Assembly (NCBI GenBank): GCA_029851415.1
Contig: CM056744.1
Location: forward strand, 65,094,172 to 65,158,171
Reading direction: 5' to 3'
Length of the DNA: 64,000 nucleotides
Source of the DNA: Eretmocerus hayati
Taxonomy: Eukaryota > Arthropoda > Insecta > Hymenoptera > Aphelinidae
Part shown: positions 20,970 through 33,534 of the stretch, piece after piece
Layout: each line of letters opens with the position of its first letter
Numbering within the stretch: the first letter of the stretch is position 1
Notes under the pieces: generated by a model
What the model saw: only the letters and a program-made list of their open reading frames with translations
What the model was told of the DNA's origin: nothing
Databases searched by the model: none
Position numbers and translations under genes: made by a program

Positions 20970-23258
20970 TTAAGACCGAGGAAAAATTGTCATGGATAAT
21001 TGATTGAAAACTTCAGTTGAATAATGTAGAGCTTGAGCATCCGTAACCCCAAGAATTAGACATTCAGGGAGGCATCCAAACTTTGCCAACCGATAACCCA
21101 GAAGATCGAATGATGATCTCAGACTGACATGAGGATAAGCTTTCAAAAGACATATTAGTAGATGAAGCAGATAATCACCTTCTGGTAGAGTATCAAAATC
21201 TAATTTTGATGAGGACAGTGGAGGGATGCTCTGCTTTTTGGCTCTGCATATATCAGAATTGTGTGCACTTCTCTTTCGAAGAAGAGCTGGTTGAGCGAAC
21301 ACTGATGTAGCATCTTTCGAAGGAGAATTCTGCAATTCAGACATAACTTTTCTGGTAGGCGAAATCGCAATGGATTGATGCAGCGATTGAAGCTCTGATG
21401 CACCCTGATGTGTTTCCTGATTGGGTGGCAAAGCACATTGCGAATTCTCATAATCTTCTCGCTCCAACTGATCAAAGAAATTTGCCATTTCATCTGAAAA
21501 AGAATAATATTTACAGCATCAACTTTTGTTTACATACAAACATGAGAGGAAATGTTGGTAAAAAAGTTACCATTTTCAGCTTGTTTAATGCCAATTGTCT
21601 TGCTGTTAGGGTTAGTTTCTAGGTCTTGAGAGCTTGCTTGTTCACAGCTGTCACTAAAAATTGGTACGGTTTGGACTGTCAGCAAATATATGTGGATTTC
21701 TCTGTTACTCCTCTTGAAAAATTTATCACACACATCCCAAAAGTCCACATCATCTTCACCAAAACTGTTTATGGTCTGTACTTGCTTGTCCGAACAGTAG
21801 CCTACGTAAACTATTGCACTGCTTTCGAAGTAAAGTCTGTTCGCATCAGTGACATACTTCTCCACAAGAGTTTCCTTGAGCTGTTCCAAACTGTAATTCT
21901 GATTCTTATCCAGAGAAGATTTCTTGATGGCTCCCAAACTGTTTCCCATACTGACAAATGTTGGTAGTGATGGATCATTTTTATTGAGCCAATGAATTCT
22001 GATGATTCTGGGATCTGCGACTGAGACTTTTTCTCCTTGAATCTCCTGACTTTTGTTGGATAATGCAGTTGGTAATGCCTGTAGAATAAATTAGTCACAA
22101 TAGCACAATAAACAATATGTAGTATATGCACTATCATCAAAATTGTTGTTGAGGATATATTTTTTATAACTATATCTCACCTTCATTTTTTTGTGGGCAG
22201 GCTCACCAGGGACTTTTAATTTTGATAAAATTGTAGGGTAACAGTCAAGGGCCATTTCTCTAATACGTTGTCGTTGACCTTCCAAGATATGGGAGGGTGA
22301 AACTCCTTGAGCTACTGAGAAAAAAATTTCATAATTATAGCAATCTGATTGGGGTTCAAACTTTCACATAAGGTTTTGAAAAGCTGTTCGCTAATCACAC
22401 AAGATGTTTAGATATGTTCAAACCTTTAGAGGACTTGTATAAAAAATCATTGATCTACCGCTGATACTTTTTTGGTGTTGATGGTGAAGCAAAGTATTCA
22501 TCTAACCTACCTTCGGCATGAGGTTTGACCAGCTGGTATGTATGTTCAGTGCCTTCAAAGTAAATAAAGTTGTCATCGAAATCTAAGTTCTTTACAGTGT
22601 CTTGACTGATTTCATAGCAGAGTGTTGTCACTCCTGGATAAAGAAGCCTGAATTTTTGCAACTCCATGCAGCCCTGACTAATGTTATGATGGACTATTTT
22701 GTCGGGCCCAACTTTTATTTTGATACTTTCACCAACTGGCTTGCGAGCCTCTGAATTTGAAAGAAGAATAGCATTGATCGGATTAGCGTAACTGTTCAAT
22801 TTCATCAAATTTCTTTCATAACCTATGAGTAAATTTTTATGATCCAAAATAGTGAGAACAGTTGTTAATCTTGATCATTGGTTGAGTAATTTATGTATTT
22901 CTAATCGACAGGTCTTGGTACAACGGATTAAAAAAGGAAAGGAAACGGAGCGACTTTACGAAGACTGCCTGTACTTAACCTACAATACTAGCGCATTTTT
23001 TTCACATCAACTCCAACTCTCTCTCGATCTAGACGATTTGACGACTTGGCGAATACGAGTTACACTAAATTGGTTAATAAGTATCAATCAACATTTCCGT
23101 AATGCAGATTTTGATGTGAGAAACAAAGATTTTGCCATCTCCTTGACCACGTCATCTTCTTGACCGCATTTTGGCATGCCAAAGACCAAATTAAGAATAT
23201 ATTATGTACTTACGGTATTCCTAGGTGAGCCCTTTGCAAGATGCCTGGCGCCTGACAT
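20970..23258 (-). CDS. Five-exon gene of unknown function, intact right copy
   Basis: Exons on the minus strand: 23258-23214, 22748-22511, 22314-22181, 22078-21571 and 21493-20970, total 1449 nt including TAA (482 residues). Donors are GTAAGT, GTAGGT, GTGAGA and GTAACT, and all acceptors end in AG; every junction keeps the frame. The protein is soluble-looking, with a short basic N-terminus, a mixed charged region in exons 2-4, a polar linker (ESSQ-rich) early in exon 5 and a leucine-rich helical end. No motif that I can name is present. It could be a host gene, a domesticated transposon gene or a transposon passenger. This copy has no stop or frameshift and may be expressed. Splice sites were read by eye. 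Confidence 0.65.
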
Positions 23259-23616
23259 GATTACAGATAATTAATTATAATAATAATTGAGACAATCAGC
23301 ACCTTCGCAAGACCGACGGTGCGACGGCAACGGAATCTAACTCCGAGGGCGGGAAATCGCAGACAACGAGGCGGCCGCGACACGCGGAAATAAATAACTT
23401 CGTTTTATTTCACCACGTTACGGTGAGCGTGAGACATATGCTATTAGTTATCACCAGAAGTCAGCTAGAGCCACGTGGTGCGTAAATCGCAGGAAAGATT
23501 AAAAAAATATGAAAATTTTTCAAAATTTGAATATCCTGCACGTTGCACCACACTGTGGTGCTAAATGCAGCTGCGCACACAGCTGTGGTGCGTGCTGGCG
23601 GAGAGGCGCCACCGTA

Positions 23617-24625
23617 TGCGGGACCAATCTCTGCACGCCGAGCTGAATATCATCAACTTGTGTTCTTCGTGGCGAGTCGTGTATAAAGGGAATTTCTATG
23701 CATTTCCCAATGTTTCCTCGTTACTCATCTCGTAGTGATGCATCAAGTATTGTCAACCTTATGGAAAACTTTACGAACTTGCGGTCTTACAGTTTTCAAG
23801 TGACCGGCATCAGCAACCATAACCTATGCCCTCGTTGTCGGAACTTTCTTAACCCATAGAGCTGATCTGTATTCGTTGCTGATACCTTGTAGATCAGATG
23901 AGTATTTCTGCCCAATAATCTTTTTGAGTGCTAGTGAGCAAAGAGCTAGACACTTTGTGTTCAGTCAAAGATATATTTGCAGGAAAATGGGTGCGAGCAA
24001 ATGGACGAAATGCTATTTAAAGCAGGATCACTGATGACACCATCATTTGTCACTGTAAGATAGAGATAAACCATCAATTATGATGAGAACAATTATCTCA
24101 ACATATACAAGTTACCCACACATCTTCTGCAACTCTTCATCCCATATCTGTAGGTGAGATTCTATCCTCAACTAGATAGTGATTGTAGGATTCTGTAGAC
24201 ACAAGTCGTACACATTACTTCTCCAAGTCAAACCAATTGGCGGGAATGGGTTTTCATCCAGTTCTTGAATATTTCAATCTACATATTAGGTACATGACAA
24301 TGGTCATCAAGAATGGCGATTGCATAGACATTCTTAAGCGTTCGTTGATAGTATTTGTAATGAAACAAAGAGACATCTCTTGATCTCAAGCGTATGTTTG
24401 TGCAGCATCTGTATACCCAGGCTATGTTCAAGGTCCTTCCTTGATGGACGTATTGGATAACCAATCAATGGGATTCTGATATCAGTAACAGTATCAATTG
24501 AACACCCTATGAGAGCTTGGAGTATTTCAGCCATCAGACTAAGTAAAACATTAAGTAACCATACAATCCTTTGGATGGAAACGAAGTAGAGTTTTGGGGA
24601 TCATAACTTTCAGATTTCAACTTAA
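23617..24625. other. Non-coding stretch
   Basis: AT-rich. No gene or repeat that I can support. Confidence 0.4.
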
Positions 24626-24627
24626 TA

Positions 24628-27009
24628 CCCACACAGCATGGAGATATTTCAAAGAACGATTCAGGGAAATATTTCATTGCAATCTCCCGGGAATCTTGCA
24701 GGGATATTGCAGGACATATTTCAAAATGTTCCGTAACAATATTGAGAAAGCTTCCCGGAAGCTCCCGTAAATATTTCAAAGAATCTTACACTCAATCTTT
24801 CAGTAACCTTGCACTGAAATATTTCTGAAAGATTCACGAAAGCTTTTTGAAAGATTCTTTGAAACCATTCACTGAAATATTTCTGAAAGATTATCGAAAG
24901 CTTTCTGAAAAATGTCAGTGCAATATTTTGGGGAGAAGTTTTGGAAGAGTTACGAAAGCCTCTTGTGAGGTTTCGCTGCTATGGGGAGAATCTCCTGGAA
25001 ATGTTTCACTTATATTGAGTATAATATTTCATCAGGACGAGGCCCCAGAATTTTCTGGAGGGTTTGCTAGCTTCTACGGAGGGCTACATTTTGAGACCAG
25101 TTTCAAATAACATCGTGCTTGCAGTTCTTTTAGGCTGTAAATCTTCAAAAATTCTATGATGGATTTTCAAAACTCACCGCGTTCTGATACTCTATATGGA
25201 GCACTTTGTGGCTGTGAGTTATCCTTCTAACTCACAATCTGAAACGTACCATTTTGGGTTGAGCTTGGAAAATCAATTTGATTCTGGTTTTCATTGAATC
25301 AATAGATTTCGGGAACATTTCAAGGAATTCTTCCATAAGTAACCTCTCTGCCACTCAATTGCACATCATGAAATTGAAAAATTTCTGAATACCTTCTAAA
25401 AGATTCCAAAAATATTTCTAGGAATTATTTCACCGGTAATCTTTCAGAAACGTTGCACTGAAATATTGTTGAAATCTTTACGAAAGCTTTCTGGAAGATT
25501 TCAATGCAATATTCTTAGGAAGAATTTCCGCAAAATTTTTGTACGATATTGAGATCAATGAAATATCTCATTGCAGTCTCCCAGGAATCTTGCAGGGATA
25601 TTGCAGGTGATATTTCAGAATGTTCCGTGGCATTATTTCAGAGAAAGCTTTCCGGAAGCTCCCGTAAATATTTCAAAGAATCTTACACGCAATCTTTCGG
25701 AAACCTTGCACTGAAATATTTCTGAAAGATTCACGAAAGCTCTCTGGAAGATTTCTTGGAACACATTTCTTGGAACAATTCACTGAAGTATTTCTGGAAG
25801 ATTTACAAGCCTCCGCTGTGATTTATTAGGCTCATTGAATTCCTAACTTGTTTAAATCTCTTTTGAATTTAAGCTAATCACGAGTCGTCGCATATAAATA
25901 AAGCCATCATAGTAATAGGTTTGTGGAAGCTCTCTGACTGATTCCGTACATATTTTTTGGGAATATTCCACAGGTAATCTCCCAGAAATCTTGCAGTGAG
26001 ATATTGTTGATAGATTTTCACAAGCTTCTTAAAATCTCTCGGAGCAAAACCCTGTGACGGGGTACTGCATATTAATACCAAAAACCATGACAATCGAGGG
26101 AACAACATATTATGCTGTTAAAGTATTGCGAGGAGTAATTCTTGACGACTTGACTCTGTGGGATATGACACATAAATATTGCGGTGGAACATTCTGGGAA
26201 TCCTTCAGTAACATTGCAGTGGAAGATTGTAGGAATCTTTCAGAAACATTGCAGTGAAAGATTGTAGGAATCTTCCAGAAACATTGCAGTGAAAGATTGT
26301 AGGAATCTTCCAGGAACATTTCATTGGAAGATTCTGTTCCCGCTAGATGTCACATAACACACTTTAGTTCTCAAATTTTGTTCTCATGAATTATATGGTT
26401 CCTGGGAAACTACCTATCCGGAAATTTGATGGCAGCATCAAAAGATCTCTCATGTGTGATGACATACCCAGGACCAGCTATGCATAATAGTCTGTAAATG
26501 ATACGTGAAGATTATTTGAAGATGCGTAAAGGCTTTCTCGCAAGCGCTCACGATAGACGCTGGTTAGTATATAAGAGAGGAGGACGGCTCATCGGTAAGG
26601 TGTCACGTACATCGAAGAGTTCATAAAACCTGGGTGAATCTAACGTGAAGCTTTGGATTCAACGTCACAATGGAGTTGAAGTACGAGTCAGAATGATGAA
26701 GGCATGCATTAGAATCATTAAGAAACTTATCAAGCAAAATATGGATTCCACAGACAGAACATTAACGCATATATTTTTGTGAGATTTCATGAAATCTAGC
26801 AGGAACATTTCACTGAAATATTTCAATAAAATGTTTCTGAAAGCTTCCCGAAATATTCTCGGCAATATTTCATGAAATCTTGCAGGAAGGTGTCTGAAGT
26901 GGGACATATATTTCTTGAGGGAAGCTTTCAGTGAAATCTTTCTGAAAGATTCCCGGGTTTTCCTGAAAGCTTGCAGGAAGGTTTCTGAAAGATTCTCATG
27001 CTGTGTGGG
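24628..27009. mobile_element. TA-flanked element made of TTTCAG/GGAATATT repeats
   Basis: The termini CCCACACAGCATGGAGA (24628) and TCTCATGCTGTGTGGG (ending 27009) are inverted and both ends are flanked by TA, which fits a TA target duplication as in Tc1/mariner-like elements. The interior is mostly degenerate repeats of about 20-40 bp (AAATATTTCTGAAAGATT, GGAATCTTGCAGGGATATT), including three near-perfect 35-bp copies at 26205-26310. Non-repeat stretches at about 25030-25320 and 26340-26760 may be further insertions. No transposase was seen. Confidence 0.7.
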
Positions 27010-27011
27010 TA

Positions 27012-28079
27012 TGACCATGAACAGACAACTTTTCTAAGAGAATATTCACAAGAATCGAATGGAAAAATTTCTCATCAAACAGAATTACATTAGAGACTTT
27101 TCTGTGAAACTCTGCATTGGTTTCTCGTCTCACTTTTGAACCCTCCATACAGTTATGAATCCTCCATCTATCCCACATGGAATCCTGGTTTGTTTTGTTA
27201 AAGCTGATCTCATCAAATTCTTCATTGAGGATGAGATGAACGAATCCAAAGTAAGATTAGTTCCCAGAGAAAATGACTCTATTACCGTGCACTAATATTT
27301 CCATTTAATATAGAAAAGTTTTGTTTGAACCGAGGTTGTCAGTCCTACCAATTTGAACAATGAATTAGTTTTGAACTAATGAAAGCACACTGTGAATACA
27401 CTTTACATTGTTCATTCTACTCAGATGACAACTGTTGAGTTGAGAACAAAATTAGGTGATACTTGCTGGCTCTTGTTTCAGATCAGACATGAGATGATAC
27501 TTCTCACTCAGAGGTCTTTCTAGCCCTGTTCCTCAAGGAAACTACAATGAATTTACTACTAAGGTATTGGTAGGAGATTTCAGGAAACATAACTCTACTG
27601 TGAGGAATCCCATGAAATTTTTCAGGAACCCAGATGGAACATGATTGAATCTTCAGAGAAAAAGGAAACTTGTGAGACATTCGAACAATACGCTGATTTC
27701 TCACTTGTCTCCAATTTGAAGTAACCAAACGTCCCTCTTTTTCGAATGCTATTTTTTTGAGCCTCTGATGGTAAGTTTAGCGTGAGTTCTGAAAAGAGTT
27801 TTTCAACGAGATTCTGTATTATCTCCAAGTGGTATCTTTGGATATTACCTTATTTAATTTATGACCTAGTTTAGGTTATAACCTGAAAACATCTGGGATT
27901 TCCTGTAAAAAATTTATCTGTGAGTGAGTAAAAGTTCTTCCAATTTGTACAAGTTCCAGAATCTTTCCATCCTTTTGTCTGCAAAAAACTATACTGAATA
28001 TCATTGAATGTTTTTGAAGTATTTCAGAAAAATGAGACTACAGTAAGAGACCCCGGGCAATCTGCCAAGAATCCAGATG
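27012..28079. other. Non-coding stretch
   Basis: No gene supported. Short ORFs lack domains. Confidence 0.4.
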
Positions 28080-28568
28080 GAATGTACCTACATAGTAATC
28101 AACCTGAGATATTTTAGAAATATTGTCAGAAATCTTTTATGAAAGATTCCAAAAATCTTCCACCAAAGATTCCAGAGATATTTCCAACCACAGACATAGT
28201 ATTGCCAGGAATCTTTCATGAGATATTTCAGAAATATTTCATGGATGATTCCAGGAATATTCCCGACCGCGGACATAACTATATTCCCGAGAGGTTTCAA
28301 TAAAATCTTCCAGAGATCTTTCATTGAAAGATTCCTGGAAGATTCCTGGCAATGTTACAGAAACGTTCCAGTGAAATATTTCAATGTAATATTTCTGGAA
28401 GATTTCTGCAAGATTCCCTGGAATCTTCCCATGAAAGCTTCCAGGAAGATTCCCAGCCGCGGACATAACTATATTCCAGGAATATTCTAGAGTAATATTT
28501 TTGGAATATTCCAATCTTTCAATGTAATATTCCTAGAATATTCCTGAAAGATTCCCATGCTGTGTGGG
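28080..28568. repeat. Second TTTCAG/GGAATATT block with one terminus
   Basis: Degenerate GATTCCAGGAATATT-like repeats end at TCCCATGCTGTGTGGG (28553-28568), the same right terminus as at 27009. Two copies of CCGCGGACATAACTATATTC lie inside (28266 and 28456). No left terminus is visible nearby. Confidence 0.6.
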
Positions 28569-28834
28569 ATAAATCATCCCTCTATTGTATTTGAATCACA
28601 CCAAAATCTCGAACAAAATGAATTGCGGAAGAAATTCTTCGGGAAATTTGTAATGGGTACGCAGCCGGAGGTGATTTTTCATTCATTATTCTATCTTGAT
28701 TATCCATTGCAATCAACCGTAAAATTCAATGGAAGTAAACAGTATGTAGAATTGGACAAGTATCGTTTTAGTTAGAGAATTCACAATAGGTCTCATCAAG
28801 GATGGCAAACTTGCGTGGACAACAAGAACGAGAC

Positions 28835-29471
28835 CTAACCTGCTTTGTACTTTTCCATTTTGATGCAATCTTCATTCTCGGACACTTCATCATCACCACA
28901 CTCATCTCCGTATTTTTCATCAACCGGAACAGATGCGTCTCCTCCAATAGCACTACCTCCTCGAACATCCTCATCCATAGCCTCGATGTCCAAAAGCTCT
29001 TGATTGCTCGGAGATGATGGAGATTTATCCAAGTTGGCCGAGCCTTCAGGTTCTTTAGAAAATATACTCTTGCGACCTCGCAATGACAAATCTAGATCAT
29101 GCAGAGCTTCCTTGTGCGCCTTATTCGTACTAGTTTTCTTGGACTTTGCCTCTTTACTCTTATCGGTTAATTGCTTCGAGTTTTTTGGCTTCATGATAAT
29201 ACCGCCACAAACTTCTAAAGATTGTAGAAACTTGAGAGAGTCTAGAAAAATATCACATTGATAAAAATTGTAACCACAAGGTCTTTGTGTAAACAAATGG
29301 ACGTTTAGGTTAACCAAAGTACTCACTACTTTCTTTCAAGATTACTCCCTTGTACCGCCTCTTCCCATATGTAACTTAAACAACTCCTTTTCTGCTCTTG
29401 CTCTCCTCTACAGCACTCTTCCTTAACACGTCCGTTGAATCGCTATTTTTGAAGTAAACAAGCGCATACAT
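28835..29471 (-). pseudogene. BEN-family-like companion gene of the CACTA element (two exons, one stop)
   Basis: Exon 1 runs from the ATG at 29471 to 29327 and exon 2 from 29241 to the stop at 28835-28837. The donor GTGAGT and acceptor TTTTTCTAG join in phase. The N-terminus (MYALVYFKNSDSTDVLRKSA, then VTYGKRRYKGVILKES) resembles the small N-terminal module of insect BEN-domain proteins (ALV-F-D... then K-K-W/Y-G--Y-A--L). Exon 2 is Lys/Ser-rich then strongly acidic (GDECGDDEVSENED). One in-frame TAA near 29380 breaks exon 1. No BEN domain itself is found downstream, so the gene is partial or shortened. It lies head-to-head with the transposase, about 235 bp away, so a shared promoter is likely. 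The family call is a pattern judgement. Confidence 0.4.
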
Positions 29472-29706
29472 GATTGCGATGCACGGCGAGATTTGATATA
29501 GCTCAAGGCCTTTCGGGGTTATAATCTTCGTTAGAACATTCGAGGAACGATGCTGAAAATTTTGAATCTCGTGAAATCTGATCGACAACCTAAACGCATG
29601 TTGATAGTGACTCTTGTAACAAATTCGACGCTGGAATCCACACGACACCGAAAATATCACAGTGACACAATAAGAGAAATCAAGTTGAAATTATTTTTCT
29701 CGAATA
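29472..29706. promoter_or_regulatory. Divergent promoter region of the CACTA element
   Basis: The gap lies between the start codons of two oppositely oriented genes that share a position inside one transposon. The role is inferred from arrangement. No motif was identified with confidence. Confidence 0.3.
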
Positions 29707-32700
29707 ATGCCGAAAACCCGGTGTAAGGATTTTTCTGGATGCTCTAAGAACACACAACTACGCATAATAGGTTCGAAACGAAATTTGGAGCAGAGCAGTC
29801 GATCATCATACACATCCACAGTAAGTCCATGAGATTATTTATTCCTGGCGGATCTGCCATCGATTTTCCGAATATACTCTAATAAATAAGTAGATAGATT
29901 CATTATAATTAGTGTCTTGTTGATCTTCAAAAATGCTTGGTTGTATAATATAATCATAACACAAATGGTTTGTTTTTCAAAGGATTCGCAATCTCCTGCT
30001 CGAAAACGTAGTACAGTTCCAACGCGCTCTACTGACTTTGATAATTCAGACGACTCAGTAGCAGGAGACCTCAGCGATGGACAAGAATCTGATTCCAGCA
30101 TCAATATCAGAGCCAATGCCAGCGGCGCTGAAAGTATCGAACGGGAGCGAGCTAACACGACCCCCCATGTTGATGACGGGCCTGACCAGCAAATGAGTCG
30201 AAGTAACTTGCATTTCTTCCATCTGCGACAAAAATGAGACTGCGTGACGGAATTTTTCCAAATATATTCACGTAATTTTTGAAATGAGAACTATATTTTG
30301 TATTTAGATCTTTCTATGTCAGTATCTTCCAATTCTTTCGGAAATGCACAATCTCGAAACATGATTGCATCCAAGATGCAAATAACTCGATACTCTCATC
30401 CATTGCTTGGGCACAGAAATCCAAAATCCCAAAAATATTACTGTACAACTTTCAAATGAGTTGTTGTAACTCGTAATAGTACAACTAACCGATTTGAGGT
30501 TGAATCTTGGAAAGGCTCGAGTGCAACCAGATTCATGGCCACACTTCTTTCGATTTAGCTTCGTCTGGTGGCGATCTTGACACGACGCATGCGGACTCGA
30601 GCGGAGATGAATCGGATGAATCTTCGGCTTCTGACAATGAGAGCGCCCGATCGTTTCTCGAGGAGCTGCTCAACGAAGAGGACGTTCCACTCTACGATGG
30701 AGCTGATATTACAGTCCGTGAGAGCGTAACTGCGATATTTCTACACTCGAATCGACATAGTTCGGTCGGGCGAAGCAACTGATAGTACTTTGAAACCGAT
30801 CGAGCTGCACTGCCCACAACCAAATAGGTGTAATACAACGTTATACAAATACAGAAAATTTTTTGATTTACAACGCACACCTATCAAACGTCAGTTCTAC
30901 TGTGCGCAATGTATGAACCCATTCAAAATTGGAACACAGGAGTGCTCTACATGCTTAGAGCCAGTCGATAAAGATTCTTATTTCATCCATATGTCGATAA
31001 TTGAACAATTGAAAAAAATGTTTGCTCGAGAAGTTTTCAGAAAAAAGCTGAGACTATTCAGAAATCGTCAAGAAAACATCCTGCAAATTTCAAAGATCTC
31101 TCTGATGGGAGGATCTATCAAGGAGAATCTGCGCCAAATCAAATTTTAGCTGACAAAAATAATCTTTCATTCTCTTGGTTATCCGATGGATTCAGAGCGC
31201 ACAAATCATCGAAAACGGAATACTGGCCTTTTCATTTAACAATCAACGAGCTTCCTTACGAAGAACGGCAGAAACTTGAAAATTTGATCATTTTTGGAAT
31301 TTGGTTTGGCGAGAATAAGCCTGTTCCGAACTTATTCCTGTTAACTTTTCTTGACGAGTGTGAACAGTTATACGAGGGTATAGATGTAGGACTTGCAAAT
31401 GATACGTTAGTCAGAGCAGTAGTGTTGAATGGCACAGGAGATTCCCCAGCTAGGTCACTGTTTTTGAATCATCATCAATACATGGGAACATGTGGCTGTA
31501 TCAAATGTCTATTGGCGGGAATGAAATTCAATGGATCTTGGGTTTATCCTTATAAAAAGAATTTGAGGTTGAGAACCGACGAGGAAACTGAAGTTCACGC
31601 TTTGCGAGCTCATGGAACGAATGAAGTCGTCTTTGGTGTTAAGGGACTAACGATTCTTCGTTTATCTGTTCGCAAGCCCATTCGTAGTACTGGAATCGAT
31701 ATCATGCATCAGCGTTATGGAGGAGTCACAACTTATCTTAATAAATTACTGTTCGATGTGAGTTACTCGAAGGAGATTTTCTCTCTGAGGGATGAGATTA
31801 CATTAATTGATGCTCGCATAAAAAATATGAAACCCCCATCTTTTATACAAAGGCGGCCTCGGTCTATTGAGAAACATTCGAGCTATTGGAAAATGTCAGA
31901 GTCCAAAAACTGGTTATTCCATTTTGGTCTGGTTATATTGAAAGATATAATGCAGCCAATCTATTATGAAAATCTCAAGCTCTTTGCTCTGGGTCTATTC
32001 CTCTTAAACCAATCATCAGTTGTGCCCAAAGATGTAGAAGACGCGAGAATAGTTCTCAATGTTTTTGTAAAACAGTTCCAGGGTTTGTATGGTATGGAAT
32101 ATATGACTTCGAATGTTAGTTAGGTCCTTCGTGGACACATCTATGTTTTGGAATGGAGGATATCAATGGAAAGTTAGCACATTTGGTACACAGCAGCAAA
32201 TCAGTTCAACTACAGATGGTAAACTCTTCATTTATGCTGATGCAAACCGCAAATTTGACAGATGCTTTGACTGAGGGAAGTAGAGTGTATAATTACTGCA
32301 GGGATATGAATTCTCCTAAAAAACAGCTGAAGACTACGAGAATAGACGAATCTTTGTACCTCGTGGGTACCCTGAAAAAAAAATAGTTCTCGAAAGGGAG
32401 GACCATGAACATCTTACTCCTGTAATTGGCAATAGAAATGTATTTCAGTTCGCTCGCTTGATGAAAAACAAAATTGTGTACAATTCTGAAGTTTATACTA
32501 GAGAAAAAGCTACCTGCTCAAGATTTGTGGAATATCTCAAAAATGGTCAATCAAACTATGGAAGCATTCGATATTTTTTCAAAACGTCGAATTGCATTTG
32601 CGAAAAAAGTGCTCTTGCCCAGGCCAGTTTTATGCCTTTGTAGAAAAGTTTCAGATTATCGATAATGTTCTGCGAAATAGGTACGGTATTTCCAAATCCT

Positions 32701-32879
32701 ACATTTATCAAGTTTCTATGATGAATCAATCAGAAGTGATCAATGTAAAAGATCTAGAGTGTGTTTGCTTCTTCATGAGTGTCTTGGACGATGATAAATT
32801 ATACATTTCTGAACCAATCAATACAGTTGAGACTGAACGAGACTGGCATTTTAAGTCCGTACACTCGGGAGGAAGGTGA
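29707..32879 (+). pseudogene. CACTA (EnSpm)-type transposase, decayed
   Basis: Exon 1 is 29707-29820 (ATG; donor GTAAGT) and exon 2 starts at 29983 in phase; the first 100 residues are acidic. The main part then shows the animal EnSpm pattern in order: LYDGADITVRES (about 30700), HCPQPNRC (30811), a CxxC pair (CAQC...CSTC), WPFHLTINELP, GIWFGENKPVPN (31299), DSPARSLFLNHHQY, GCIKC, DIMHQRYGGVTTYL (31700), a W-K-x-S-E block (31888) and GPSWTHLCFGMEDINGKL (about 32130). Frames change near 30775, 31095, 32120, 32380 and 32600, and an HLL--L segment before GPSWTH is missing. The enzyme would cut and rejoin transposon ends; this copy cannot make it. Terminal CACTA repeats were not found. Confidence 0.7.
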
Positions 32880-33000
32880 ACTGCAGTGCAGCGAGATCTA
32901 CTGTCTCACTGGCACTCATAGATTGGGGTACCATAACCTATGAGTGCGAGTGAAACAGTAGATCTCGATGAACTGCAGTTCATCTTCCTCCCGAATGTAC
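32850..33000. repeat. Foldback hairpin at the transposase 3' end
   Basis: Arms of about 70 bp (GTACACTCGGGAGGAAG...and CTTCCTCCCGAATGTAC) flank a short loop (GGGGTACCATAAC). Internal landmarks AGTAGATCTCG/CGAGATCTACT match. It ends the transposase frame, so it is either a late insertion or part of the transposon end. Confidence 0.7.
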
Positions 33001-33534
33001 ATCAACTCGCTGATTATGAATAACAGAGACTTCAGTTTTTATGCGCATAACGCGTATGTTGCGAATACGTTGCAGAATTATATACTATTCATAAAATATG
33101 TAAGTTGTCCTGAAGTTGCTGAGTACAGTGTTGAATAGACGTTCCTGAATTGTAATTCTTATACTGATTCATACATGAATATATTAGATTAGTACAGTGT
33201 TCATGTGTTTGAGGGTAATCAAGTATTCTAGGGTACATCTTCTGGTCTTGTTGGTGTGATCTAACAAACAACACTGGTTTCTCAGGTATACACTTTTGTT
33301 TCCGAGATCTTTCTTGTATGTGGCAATGATTCAATCTAATATGAATAAGAAGAAAAATCGATTGTCTTTTCTTTTGATGATGTTGGTTGATAATTATTGT
33401 GAAAAAAATTTCTCTGCCTTAGAATTTGGAGGAGATGGAGTAGCCACTGGACGAGAAGTCAAAATTGAGGTCTGTAAACCATGGTCAAATTGGTGAAAAG
33501 TAGCTATGAACCATTTGCATTCGTGAGGCCAAAA
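33001..33534. other. Non-coding stretch
   Basis: No gene supported. Confidence 0.4.

Larger units (their letters stand above)
20129..23616 (-). repeat. Right arm of the large inverted duplication
   Basis: Reverse complement of the left arm (8457 to about 15620) without the copia insertion but with a foldback insertion at 20421-20823. Protein-level differences between arms are only a handful (Lys/Arg to Gln in exon 4, Ile to Val in exon 2, none in exon 5), so the duplication is recent or the arms are kept alike by gene conversion. Confidence 0.85.
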
